The position numbers and the translations under genes were made by a program. From the NCBI GenBank assembly GCA_010405405.1, contig MU004243.1:367340-431339 (forward strand): a stretch of 64,000 nucleotides of DNA, written 5' to 3'. Position 1 is the stretch's first letter; each line of letters starts with the position of its first letter. This DNA is from Microthyrium microscopicum (Eukaryota; Ascomycota; Dothideomycetes; Microthyriales; Microthyriaceae). The notes below the pieces were generated by a model, which worked only from the letters and a program-made list of their open reading frames with translations, ran no database searches and was not told the origin of the DNA. Below are positions 1-11,150 of this stretch, in pieces.

Positions 1-2
1 TC

Positions 3-1034
3 ATCAGTCAGGCTGGACGTAGTCTTTCTTTCTTTGATCTAGCCTCAGGCGAACGAGTTTTACATGTTTCCAATCTTACTGCTGAACCACACGAAGTCGC
101 CTACGACTCAAAGACCAAGAAACTCTACATATCCCACACATATGAGTATGGCTTTTACAACAGACATGGGGACTATGGTAATACAATTAGTGTCTTCGAC
201 ATTGAGCAGCAGATTGTATCCGGCACCATTGACATCTCACCATATCGCGGTCCGCATGGTCTGCATTTGTCATGCAACGCAGACATTCTGTTCATCAGCG
301 TTGAAGGCGGTTTTGACGGCACTTTTGGTCCTGGTGGCGTTATCGGTATCGAACTTTCGAGTGGAGATTACCAGCTCGTTAAAGCTGTAGCCAGCGTAGC
401 TCGTTCTCACTGGCTTGTTGTCTCTGAAGACGGAAAGAAAGCATATACCACCAACAAGGAACGGGAATACATCTCTGTACTGGACTTGGCTGATGAAAAG
501 CTAGCCAAGCAGATTCCAATCCCTGGCAGCGAGGACGGGGATATTTCTTCCGATGGCCGCTTTGTTTATTATCCTTTCCCAACTTTGGACCTGAAATTGA
601 CAATGCCGCTGGGAGAATTCGGTTTCAAAGTCATCGACACTAAAACAGACGAAGTCACTCGGACAATGCTGACAGATCTACCAGTCATGTCGATCAAATG
701 CACCTCAAAAGGAAAGCTCGCAGTTGGACAATACGCAACTAAAATCGATGCGATTTCCCAACAGCTTGTTCCGTTCAATGGAAAAGTGACGATTTATGAC
801 TCGCAGAGTCTAGAGGCAGAGGGCGAAGTGACAGTGGGTTTATTTCCGTTGACAATGTTAGCGAGTCTAGACGGGGACACTCTGTTTGTTGCTAATATGG
901 CTTCTGGGACCGTAGATATCATAGATATGAACGGTAAGAAGACTTTGAAGACTTTCCTTGTAGATGCTGGAGCTGGCAAAGTTGAAAACGCGCCAATATA
1001 TCAAGGGGCACATGGCATGGCATTAATAGCTTGA
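3..1034 (+). CDS. YVTN/lactonase-type beta-propeller protein, 3' part
   Basis: The frame is open from the first bases of the window to the TGA at 1032-1034, so the 5' end lies outside; about 343 residues are visible. The sequence shows recurring blade-like units: hydrophobic beta strands with phrases such as ISVFDIEQQ, ISVLDLADEK and VDIIDMNGKK, each followed by a PHG- or DG-type turn (GPHGLHLSCNADILF, SLDGDTLFVANM). This is typical of seven-bladed YVTN or lactonase-like propellers, which bind or hydrolyse small ligands or act as scaffolds. No catalytic residues can be assigned from this fragment. The lack of introns over 1 kb and the clean stop suggest a functional gene. Substrate and location are unknown. 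Confidence 0.7.
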   Translation: MSQAGRSLSFFDLASGERVLHVSNLTAEPHEVAYDSKTKKLYISHTYEYGFYNRHGDYGNTISVFDIEQQIVSGTIDISPYRGPHGLHLSCNADILFISVEGGFDGTFGPGGVIGIELSSGDYQLVKAVASVARSHWLVVSEDGKKAYTTNKEREYISVLDLADEKLAKQIPIPGSEDGDISSDGRFVYYPFPTLDLKLTMPLGEFGFKVIDTKTDEVTRTMLTDLPVMSIKCTSKGKLAVGQYATKIDAISQQLVPFNGKVTIYDSQSLEAEGEVTVGLFPLTMLASLDGDTLFVANMASGTVDIIDMNGKKTLKTFLVDAGAGKVENAPIYQGAHGMALIA

Positions 1035-2093
1035 CGGAAGTTAAATTTGATTCCTTCTGTCACTTCGTTATTTATAGCTTAAAAATGTCATGCAATTCGT
1101 GGGTACTACTCCTTCATTGGATGCTATTGTGATCTTCAAGCTCAAGAAATTACAACCATAGCTCAGGCTAGCGCGTTCGTCAGATTCAATTCAGAAGAAA
1201 CAGTCTCTTTGCACATATTTCTGCTCTCCATGAAATGTTCTTGCTAGGAATCTTTTTTGAAGACCTCTTCAGTCATTGGTCAAGGTTCCAATAAGAGGCA
1301 ATAAAGGAAGGAACATATGCTGCCCGTGACCTTTTCTTGTAATAACACACCTAGGTAGGTAGGTATTCAACTTGCTATGTCGCTGATAGTTGAACTCTAC
1401 GTATTAGTTTCAAGTTCTTCTGTACTAAGTAATACAACCTGGACAATGGGTTTCGCCAGATTTCAAATACAATATGAACTAGAATACTACTTTGGCCTCA
1501 ACACTCGACTTAGAACATCAGGGTTTTGGTGAAGTCAGGTAAGTAGTTCAAGTTTGTAGTACGATTTGGTGTTTCGTATCGCACAGTTTCTTGAAGTAAA
1601 TAAGCGAGGTTGATTTATCGAGAATCCGTTGATTGAGTTCATGACGCCTTGAAGTTGAGAAGTTCATCCGATTACAGGCCCCCTAAGCTTTTGGTGCCCA
1701 CCGGAAGTCACTCCGCCAATGCACTTCGGACGTATCAATCAACCCTACGAGCAGTAGGCTGCAGGGAACCGGGTGAACTCCATCAAACGGGACATTATGA
1801 GCTGAGGGCGTCGATAGTAGAATGTATGATTGCTACCGCTTTTCTTTGTATTTATTGCCAGGGAAGCCCACTCGAATACTGATTTGATCATAATATCCCA
1901 CCATCTAATTCCTCATTGCACCAGTCCAGCTTGCAAGTATACCATTTGATTCATTGTTAATTCCACTGCTGGTCTTTATTTATTGCGAACCAATTGTATT
2001 CCAGGCCTCATTCCTCACCAACCAATCACATTTCAATATTGTTCAGCCTTGTCCACCCACAACTTCACTTTTTACCACTTTCTGCCCAAAATT
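1035..2093. other. Intergenic, no gene seen
   Basis: Short ORFs here (for example 1649-1882) have no recognisable similarity and no supporting splice pattern. A GTAGGTAGGTAG tract lies near 1352. The last 200 bases are presumably the promoter and leader of the dehydrogenase gene that follows. Confidence 0.5.
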
Positions 2094-3083
2094 ATGACGG
2101 ATACGACTTTTGAGCCCGTCCGATCCATTCCAGATCTAACTGGGCGTGTTTACTTTGTTACCGGAGGTTGGTGCTCTCTCACTGAGATGTAAATATATGA
2201 TTAACATGACAATATAGGAACAACAGGGCTTGGTGCTGGATTCATATCCTTCATTGCAGCTCAAAACCCAGCCAAGATTTTCTTCAGTGGCCGAAATAAG
2301 GCCAGAGCCGAGAAACTAATCTCCGACGTCAAGGTCATATCTCCTTCCACGAAGGTCGTTTTCATCGAGTGTGATCTCTCAAATCTTAGCACTGTTCAGC
2401 AAGCGGCCAAGCACTTTCTATCAAAATCGGATCGACTCGATGTCCTGATGTGCAATGCAGGAGTCATGGTTCTGGATCCAGCCCTCAGTGTGGATGGCTA
2501 CGAGATTCAATTTGCGACAAATCACCTTGGACACGCTCTGCTGATCAAGCTACTCCTTCCAGCAATGCTGAAAACCGCCTCGCAAAGCCCGGACTCGGAT
2601 GTGCGCATCATTAACTTGTCGTCTACAGCATATACGGCCACCCCAGGTAGTGGTATCGAGTTTGATACACTAAAGACAACCCAAGCCAGCCTCGGTCCGT
2701 TCTATGTACCTAGCAAGTTTATGCGGTATGGTCAAAGCAAGCTTGCCAACCTGCTCTATCCGATTGAGCTGGCTCGTAGACATCCAAGCATCACATCTGT
2801 TGCCGTCCATCCCGGATTTATCAGAACGGAACTGCATAGTCATGAGAACTTCATGGATCGTTGTCTTGTCAGCATGGTTTCAGGAGGCAATTGGACCCCA
2901 GTCCAAAAAGGGCCATACACACAAACATGGGCGGCAACCACAGTCAAGACAAATCTCGAGAATGGAGCTTACTATGAACCGATTGGTGTAAAAGTGGAAC
3001 CTACAACGGCACTGGCTAAAGACAAGACTTTGGCAAAAAAATTGTATGATTGGACGGAGCAGGAATTGGCAGCGTATTTTTGA
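2094..3083 (+). CDS. Short-chain dehydrogenase/reductase (retinol dehydrogenase-like)
   Basis: Two exons, 2094-2166 and 2218-3083, encode 312 residues. The 51-nt intron splits a glycine codon inside the nucleotide-binding loop; joining gives the classical SDR motif TGGTTGLG. Other family hallmarks are the NAG motif (CNAGVM), a strand ending in the catalytic Ser (INLSST), the YxxxK pair (YGQSK) and the PG motif (VHPGFIRTEL). The family uses NAD(P)H to oxidise or reduce alcohols and ketones. Length and layout resemble the retinol-dehydrogenase or WW-domain-oxidoreductase-like group common in fungi, whose substrates are mostly unknown. No signal peptide or membrane anchor is evident, so it is probably cytosolic. 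Confidence 0.9.
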
Positions 3084-3805
3084 TTGAAGCTCGATTGAAC
3101 ATGTTCATGTATTGTGTTAAGACGAGACTTCTTGTAATTTGTCTTGTATTGCCAATTCTGGCCTTCAGTTCATTATTTCTAAAGAGCCATAGAGAGCAAT
3201 ATCCATTGTGCCTTGCAGCATGTATTGTTTTTAGCATTGAGTTGTGCTAATTAATCCTTGCTAGCGCAGCCTCATTGTCCAGTCTCAGCCTTGTTCATGG
3301 ATAGAAATGCGCAGCTCTTCTCCTCATTCCAATTTCAGTACACGTTCACAACCAGAACAGGATTTATAACGGAAATTTTGTATTTTCAAAAGAACTAACT
3401 TTTAGCTAGAACATGGAGTAGCAGTAAGCAAAAAAAAGGCAACGAAACCGCCCAACACCTCGCTTCTCAAGCAAAAGGTCATAATCATTATACCGTGAAC
3501 TCGTGAATTTGTGAAGGATTGTGTAAGCCGAATCGAAGACTGGTGAAGATAAGACATCTTCGACAAGTGAGAAGCGAAAAAAAAAGTGGTGAAATAGTAA
3601 ATCAACAAAACTGGCTTCCGCGAACAAACCATACAAATATGGAACATCATGGCAAGCCAACCAGTGGCTAATGGAAGGGTCTAACTTCATGAAGTATTCC
3701 AACCGCAGGAGGATGAAAAACCTTGAATCGTCAATAATTCAAAGAATAACCCAAATATAGTGCCATCCTCAATAGCACTGTAACAACATGAGAGACATGG
3801 CGAAC
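3084..3805. other. Intergenic between convergent genes
   Basis: This holds the 3' flanks of two convergent genes. The A/T-rich tracts near 3420-3600 carry overlapping ORFs of under 100 codons on the minus strand, which look fortuitous. Confidence 0.4.
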
Positions 3806-4960
3806 CTAGGACATTGCTTCTACCAAGCTTTCACCCAGGAGATGATTGATGATATCTTCATCTTCAATCTCGTCGACTGGGGCAATAATATCTTCCTCAG
3901 TAGGCACTATCCAAGTCTTGTCAAACGGAAATGCCTCCACGTGGCCATTCTCTTTGTAATCGACGTTGTAGCCTGGCCAGCCCGGTGGTAGACGAGGAAT
4001 AGGTGGCATGCGACGGAAACGACCCCCTTCCGTAGATAGCCGCGAATCGCCCTCCCAGACTTGTTCGTTGTGACATGGCCAGTTGGCTTGCGGATACCAT
4101 GGAACTTCTGGCTGGACACACCAAATGGTCTCTTGACAAAGCACGGCGGAGCGATTGATAGGATTGGCGATGCTGTTTTCGTTGCCAAATTTGTAGCCCG
4201 CGAAGCATGGGACGATGGGCTGACCGTATATGTTGTACTCGATCGAATCGTAGTTGGGATTCTCGGTGGGGTTGTCGGGATGGTGCTGGTTGACTGAAGG
4301 CTGGTAACGTGAACGGCCTTGAGAGCGGAGTAAAGAGTAGTCGTTGGTGCTCGTGGGACCGCTGGAAATCGAAGAAGAGTCAGACAAGGTAAGACCTTCG
4401 GTGAGGGTAGGCATCATGGCTGCTGAATGAGCAGTATAGTCGCGATGATATGGACTGAAGCCTGGTGGTGCAAACAATCCACGATAGCTTTGTACTTCGT
4501 GATGCATTTGGTACATATGCGGTTGAGTGACTGGTCCGCCATGCATAACAAGCTGGTCCAGGGAAGCTGTTGGTTGTGTGAAAGGCTGCGAATAGGCATC
4601 CTGGAGTCCGAATGGAAGTCCTCGGCCTACTTGATAAGTTTGGCCAATGTTCTGGCGACGAGAAGTTCCAGCAGCCTGCTGTTGACTGCTCTGTTGCATT
4701 TCTTGTTGAATTTCCAATACTATATCTTGCGCGCTTTCTGCGAGGTAATCAGGAAGCTGAATTGGACGGGACTGTAATGGGTCAGTATGCTACAAACGGC
4801 CCACCAAGGGAGAGTGAGCACTGACCGAAGTGTTGAAGGTTGCCGCGGGTGCCTTCTTGCGGCGGCCTGGTAATACCATTTTGTTCATCTGGTTGTGATG
4901 GTGCTTGCGTGGTTGATGCAACTGGCGCTGTTGTTGGAAATTCATCATTGTCTGGAGCAT
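3806..4960 (-). CDS. Unrecognised fungal protein, Gln-rich with basic N-terminus
   Basis: Two exons on the minus strand, 4960-4826 and 4771-3806, join in phase 0 and encode 366 residues. I chose the start at 4960 because that frame reads through the basic segment PGRRKKAPAATFNTS (about residues 31-45) straight into the next exon across a GT-AG intron; an upstream in-frame TAA limits extension. The N-terminus is Gln/His-rich. The GRRKK stretch resembles a nuclear localisation signal. The middle is disordered (Ser, Gln, Pro, Tyr), and the C-terminal third has conserved-looking Trp/Pro motifs (VPWYPQANWPC, PRLPPGWPGYNVDY) and an acidic end. I do not recognise the family. A nuclear, possibly transcription-linked role is inference from composition only. 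Confidence 0.7.
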
Positions 4961-5729
4961 GGCGAGCCTGGATATGCTGACAGAAGAGCAGTAGAGCTTT
5001 GCGGAGTTCTGAAGAGCGGGTCTGAATTACGCTGAATAGAAGTATTGAATGAGTTGTGTTGCTCTATGAGCTTTCATTGAGCCCGATTTCTCAATAGCAT
5101 GTGCGGATTGTTCTTGGAGTAGCTACCAGATGTAGAAGTAGCTAACGTGATGCAATGAGGATTGCCCCGGTTACAGAAACCAACAGTAGCGACTACGCGA
5201 TCAAGGTGATGGTAAGTTGTGTTGCTTATGAAGATGTATGAAAAGCTATTGTTCTGTGCGGGTTGAATACTAAGAGGTATCGCTCTAATATGCACGAGAA
5301 CGCATTCGCATAGAGAAACATCAGAGAGCTTAATCTGATAATGAATGAATCAATTTCTTCGTAGTCATGAACAGCAGACCAGTAGCTACATTGTATAGAC
5401 CATCAAACCGTCTCCTAAAACGGAATTTTGGAGTGAAGTTAATACCGGTCTTTGCGCCTTCCACGTGGAGTCATATACCTACGTGACTTCCTCATGGAGT
5501 TTTACCCAAAGGCGACCTACGTGCAAAGCAACCGACGACATAACCGCCTTAAAAACACCTCTGGAGCCTTGGAAGTGACTACGCTCAATATCAGGAGGCC
5601 TTTCAAGTGACAGGTGAAGTTGTAAAATTGTTAATATACCATCGCGCTCATCGTTCTATTGCAGATTCTACACAACTGCAACAACATCAAGCCTGAATCC
5701 AAAAGAACACAACCCATCCCAAATCCAAG
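4961..5729. other. Divergent intergenic region, no gene seen
   Basis: This region separates two divergently transcribed genes and should hold both promoters. A plausible splice acceptor near 5030 on the minus strand hints at a 5'-UTR intron for the minus-strand gene. No ORF here has support. Confidence 0.4.
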
Positions 5730-6214
5730 ATGTTTAAACAACTCACCATCCTCCTGCTCGCTCCTCTCTTCATGCTCGCCAGCGCCGACAACGCCTGTAC
5801 CGATCCACGTTTCGATCTGGCTGTGACTGAAGCCATCCCATTCCAGGACGGAAACTCTGCCCGCCACTGTACGTCAACACTTCTTCCCATGGACCTAGAG
5901 AAGTAGCTAACGTATAACAGGGTATGTCTACGACAACAATTGCGGTCAGGTCGACTACTATAGCAACGACTGGGCTGGCTTTGGCAGTGGCCCTACTAGC
6001 AACGTGTGCACCCAATCCGTCATCTTCGGCTGTTCACCTCCTCCGGTCTTCATCAACCACTACCACAATCAGCTTTGGAACACGAACTACGAGTGTCATC
6101 GCGCAGAGCGTGCCTATACCTGCTTCGGTCGTCCGATTCAGTCATGTGTATGTTTGTTTGAGATCATTGTTTTGGAATGCGACTAACAAAAGCATGTAGT
6201 GTCGTCGTGTCTAG
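5730..6214 (+). CDS. Small secreted cysteine-rich protein (8 Cys)
   Basis: Three exons, 5730-5868, 5921-6147 and 6200-6214, encode 126 residues. Residues 1-20 form a signal peptide (MFKQLTILLLAPLFMLASA). The mature chain holds eight cysteines, the last two as a Cys-Cys pair created by the final splice junction (QSC|CRRV stop). The introns have good donors (GTACGT, GTATGT). The second carries a CTAAC branch point, and the first a CTAAC just before its AG. The pattern of signal peptide, about 105 mature residues and an even cysteine number fits fungal secreted cysteine-rich proteins, many of which are effectors or cell-wall-active. I recognise no named family. The last exon is only 15 nt, so its boundary is less certain than the rest. 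Confidence 0.75.
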
Positions 6215-6532
6215 GCTCGTGGTCGCTTGGTACTGGTGTTGCATGTTTAAGCATTGCGGTCTCCAAGCTGTGGTCGAATCATCTGTGGTTTGGTGGATGA
6301 TTGGTATCAAGGATAATAGACTCCATGTAGCTCAGCAGTAGTTGCAAGGTTGCATTAGAATCAAATACCATGTCTCAAAACAATCCCATCAAAGCAGGCT
6401 ACAGGAGCGAGGAGCACTAGACTCAATGGCTTTTATTTAGTGATACTGATCTTAGGTAAGAGAGCCATTTATCGTTGTCAGAAACATTTATAGTCATCAA
6501 ACAGAGAGAGGAAGTACAGCAATACCCACGCC
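6215..6532. other. 3' flanks of two convergent genes
   Basis: About 320 bases containing the 3' ends of the upstream plus-strand and downstream minus-strand genes. No separate element is visible. Confidence 0.4.
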
Positions 6533-9500
6533 TCATTCATATTCACCGCTGCGACGACGCCCATGATGACGGCGTCTCTTCTCCTCATCAGAATCATCAT
6601 TGTCAGAATCACGCCGTTGGTGATGCTCTCGACGACCATGATGTTCCTCACGCTCAGATTCACGTCCATAGCCGGAATTGCCACCATAGCCACCGCTTTC
6701 TTCACGACCGTAAGACTCCTGCTGGCGTTCTTGACGACCGTAGCCACTGCTTTCTTGACCGTAAGACTCCTGCTGACGTTCCTGGCGACCATAGCTTGAT
6801 TCTTGTTGGCGGCCGTAGCCAGAGTTTCCACCATAGCCACCGCTTTCCTCACGACCGTAAGACTCCTGCTGGCGTTCTTGGCGACCGTAGCTTTCTTGAC
6901 CGTAGCCTGATTCTTGCTCGCGACCGTAGCTTGATTCCTGTTGACGACCGTAATTGCCGCCCTGATTATCATCGTCATCGCGACGGCCGTGGTGTCTACA
7001 ATATGTTAGCTTGCTGCATTCCATGTGATTGCACTGAACACTTACAGGCCACCGTGCTGCTCCGTCCGTGTTTCTGTCTGATACTGTCCACCAGTTTGGT
7101 ACTGTGTTTGCTCCGTCGTCTGATATCCACTCTGCGTGGGGCGCGTATTGGTGGTATGGGTGTAGCCATAACCACCGGACTGGCCAGAGTTGCCATCTTG
7201 CTCGTAGCGACTGAACTCAGTTCGCTGTCCACCGTCTGGATACTCGGTTTTCTTGTACTCAGCCTGGCCATAAGCACCTTGAGTGCGGCCTGTTTCGGCA
7301 TAGGTTGTCGTGCGGCCACCAGTACTTGAATCGTAGCTCTGGTTCTGATAGCTTTGTTTCTGGACATTATCGTCATCGTCGTCGCCACCACCGAGTCCAC
7401 CAAGCAATGAGCCACCTACACCACCCAAGACGCCGCCGAGGATTCCACCGAGAGCTCCACCACCAACCGCTTCACTAGCGAACTTGCCAATATCGTTGGA
7501 GGAACTACCGGTACGTCCACCACCGAACCCCTGTCCTCCTCCACTGCTACCACCGACAGCCTCACTAAGACCTTGCTGAAGACCACTATAAAGAGCGCCA
7601 GCCAGGGCGTTGTTGCCACCACTGCCTCCGCCCATACCAGCAAAGCTGAGTGGCTTGCCACAGCCGTGACCCTTGTCATGCACGCCTTCTTTGTGATTGC
7701 GGCCTTGGAGAACACCATCGCGGCTGAGTTTCTGGCGGAAGTCTTGCTTTTCGCGGTCGTCCTTTTCTTGCCACCATTTACCGACGACGTCAAACATCTG
7801 CGTGCGGCAGTCACGAGCGCCATCATCGCCTTGCTCGCGAAGAGCTGGGTGATGGAAGACACCGTTGATGATACGATTGATTGTGCGATCAGCATCAGCG
7901 CGAGGGTCGTCCCAGCATTCGACGATTTGCGGAATGGCCCATTTCAAGATCTGGCTAGCTGTCTTTCCCGCAGGCTCGTTGAGAATGTTGCTGAAATGAT
8001 CCTTGGAGAGCATGGAATGTGTTGGATCGCTGCAGTTGTCGTCGTTGAAGACAATGTGCTGAGCCTTTTGACTACTCTCGATAATTTCTGAAGAGCCGGT
8101 GGAGAGCTCAGCTTTGATTTGGCCAATGATAGGTAGGATAAAGGGAGCAATAACGGAGAAACAGAAGATGCTGATCTGGTTCTGCAATTCTTCGATCAGA
8201 TCGGGCAGAACAGGTATTTTCTCAATCATCTCGGTGATATTACGCATAAGCTCGTCATGGAATTCCAGGACTGGGCGAACTTGTTGTGTAATCATGTCCA
8301 TTTGACGAGTAAACTCTTCTGGTTGTTTTGGTGCTACAACACCTGGTTAGTACTTTTTCTAGTTATGGGAGATTCGACTAACTTATTCGGACATTCTGCA
8401 TTTGAGAAGAGGCAGCATTCATTTGGATCTCATCAACTTTGGATTTTGAATCATCACCACCAAATAGACCTGGAGGTAGCTGGTCCAGAAGTTCCTTGAT
8501 CTTGCTAACATTTTGGTTACGTTGGGCCTCATTGATAGAGCCCTCAAGCTCATCAATCTCGCTTTGGGTGGCCTTGTCTGAGAGTTCACCGCAAACGGAG
8601 TGCAAAAAGTCAACGCCGCCGAATGTTCCCGTGATGATAGGAAAGATTGCATTTCGGGCTCCTCGAACTTGTAACTGCGTACGTCTTCCTACCGATAATC
8701 AGCTCAAATGTACGTCTGGTAATGAATTCAAATGTCTAAAGCGGAAATCAAGGGGTATGATTATGAAAGTAAAAATGGCAAAATACGTACCGACATGTGG
8801 GAAAACATCGCGCTCGCCCATTTCAATCAAGCAGAGCTCGACGTAGTTGGAATGCGCGGCATAATCTTCCATACAATGAGTAGCAGTACCAAGTAGACGC
8901 AAGGCCTCAAAGAACTGGGAATCATCCTTGTTTCGTGATCGTCGAGCAAGGTCGATGCAGCGGTGGAGCAAGTTCCGAACCATACCAGCCGATGTGGTGA
9001 TGCCACGGTCTTCAGAAGCGATGTACACCTTTAGGCCAGTTCGCTCGTCGATGGCAAGTTCGCGGCGCTCATCCACGGGGCCACGCAGGCGGGTATCATA
9101 TTGGCGAGCGTCGAGATTGTCAGCATAGTCCTTGGGATTGTCGATGTGCTCCTCCGGGCGGTAGCAACCCAGGCGTTCAGAGGTGACTTCGAACTCGCGG
9201 GTACCGTAACCAAAGCTCATGAAGCCAAGAACCCAAAGTAGAAGGCGGATGGCTTCCGCGCTGACATATTTGACGGTACCCACGTCGACGGCCTGGGAGT
9301 AGTCGCGGAGCCAATTACCGAAATAGACGCGTTTGACATCTGTTTTGCTGAACTTGCGGCCACCACCAATGCGAGTGATGAAGAGACCAAGTAGTGTATC
9401 TTCAATGTCGCCATGACGCCAATTGGAACCTTCAATGCGGGCAGTGGATGCAATGTTTCCAGCACCAAAGGCGTCAACGGGGTTGATGAGGACGAGGCAT

Positions 9501-9550
9501 ACGACAACGGCACATAGCCAGAACAGAGTAGAGCTCCTCTCTGAAGCCAT
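6533..9550 (-). CDS. het-C: Heterokaryon incompatibility protein HET-C
   Basis: Four minus-strand exons, 9550-8791, 8688-8383, 8333-7046 and 6995-6533, encode 938 residues. A signal peptide covers about residues 1-28. The N-terminal two-thirds matches the HET-C family: GNWLRDYSQAVD, LGTATHCMEDYAAHSNYVEL and ITGTFGGVDFLHSV are typical segments, with clustered His/Asp/Glu residues that could bind metal. The C-terminal third is low complexity: a Gly-rich stretch (LGGILGGVLGGVGGSLLGG), then Tyr/Gly/Gln/Arg repeats (YGRQ, QQESYG units) to the end. In Neurospora and Podospora relatives, HET-C controls vegetative incompatibility and has a Gly-rich tail. All three introns have GT-AG ends, and the joined frame is fully open. 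Location is probably secretory pathway or plasma membrane. Confidence 0.93.
6655..6960 (-). repeat. Coding tandem repeats (YGRQ/ESYGRQERQQ units) in the HET-C tail
   Basis: Degenerate repeats built on CGACCGTA-containing units (plus-strand view) encode variants of GYGRQ, SYGREESGGYGG and ERQQESYG. Repeat number at such loci often varies between strains. The encoded tail is Tyr/Gln/Gly-rich and presumably disordered. Confidence 0.8.
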
Positions 9551-11150
9551 GATACGAGGCTCACTTCGGATTCTGATAATGGAGGGGTAAATTTCTTCAA
9601 AGTGCTACAAAACGTCAGTGCTTCATCAGCGGGTCCTTCTGATATTGGCGTCTGCTTACAAAATCTTGGGTGAAGGCGGAGAGGTAGGAGCTGAACAGGA
9701 TATCAAAGTAGTCAAGTATCGAGTCAAGAAGGTTTTGAACCAAAAATATAGCTTGTTTTAGGTGTAGGAGGGGAGAATTGAAGGAGAGTTGGTGGGATGG
9801 CGGGATGGATGGGCAAAGCTTCTGCATCTCAGCCTTGGCGACAACGTTTGTTGCCTTTTTGTGGTGTTGCCAAGAAGGCAGGTCTTACCCCTTATATGAT
9901 CCATGATCACCAACTGTACCACCACCTTGGGTGACCCTCGACCCACCCCTTTTACTACCTGGCGTGCCTGGGTAGGTACGGTACGGTATCGCAGGTACTT
10001 TATCCTGAGCCATTGGCAAGTATCGTGGACCACATTACCTTTTTATCGTCCTCTGGCTACTAGTTTTGAGTGCAATCGGCTACCATAACTCCCTCTTTTA
10101 CCAACAGGTACCAAAGGACTTCTATTGGCGATCCATGACCGCTTCCTTTACATGTCGATGATAGGTTGTACTCAGCATTTGATGTAACGAGTTGGATCAA
10201 TACTGCCACCAGTCCGCAGCATGGTCGACTTTCTCATGGGCCATGTGGTTGACAAGAGGAAAGGGGAGGCCTTCATATTCAAAGACGCCAATTCAATAAA
10301 GATACATTTAATGTCTACACTGCCCATTTCCAGGTAGTAAGGTACCTCTGGTGTACGTTCCATCAAAATCGCCAGTCCAGTCTAGCCAATCACGCACGTG
10401 TCGCACTGCCATATCTACACCTGCAGGCTACCACCAGGCTGAGCCTCTGCGGCTGACATCAAGATCTCTCTCAACTCTTCAACAGCTATGTTAGGTACCT
10501 ATCTTCAACTATTTTCTTGAGCGGCCAATTAGCACCGAATTATGAGAAGCCCACACTCGGTAGAGAAAATGGAATATTAAATCGACCTATAATCTGAACG
10601 TCATCATCTGAAGGTTCAGCTGCACCCTTGATGACTGCAGGACGCCCATTAGAGGTAACGTTACAAGGTGAAGCACAAAGCTGAGAGAAACAGCTTGCAT
10701 GATCAAACCTGTACCAATGTTAGCAGAAAACGGACGCAGTATCCGAGCTTCTTTGCAGAGAGGCCGGCCAATTTCGATTATCGTCAGCTATAGTACCCAA
10801 TCGACACATATTAGTCTGTTGGTGGTTTGAACCACCAATTGCGAGAGACCAGTAATGTCTCGTGAATACCTATCCTCCTAGCGGACTAGGAAAAGCGGTG
10901 CGAGGCTTAATGAACATGCCAGGATGTGCAAGAAACCCGGATTCAGCTGGTAACGAAAGAATCACTTTTACAAAGGCAATCATTTAGCGTGCACCACCAT
11001 GCAGAGCAGTTGAGTAAGTTCGTTGACTTGGACAGTGGGCACAGAATGTAATACATGGCTAAGCCTAAGTGAAAGGCAAGCAGTCTAATAGCTTGTCAAA
11101 TATTTCCCCCCATCTCTTCGAATCTGCTTTCCATTTTTCCAGTCAGCAAA
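9551..11150. other. Long divergent intergenic region
   Basis: 1.6 kb between two divergently transcribed genes. A GGTACGGTACGG run lies near 9975 and an imperfect palindrome (GGTGGTTTGAACCACC) near 10820. ORFs are all short and unsupported. I see no tRNA cloverleaf and no transposon. Confidence 0.5.

Noticed and set aside
1340-1370. GTAGGTAGGTAG tract, considered as a microsatellite or degraded telomeric repeat
   Set aside because: Only about three units long, unlike the TTAGGG telomere repeat, and similar GTAGGTA words occur elsewhere as ordinary intergenic sequence.
10810-10860. Palindromic GGTGGTTTGAACCACC, considered as a tRNA T-arm or binding site
   Set aside because: No flanking acceptor, D or anticodon stems could be found, and no known operator matches.
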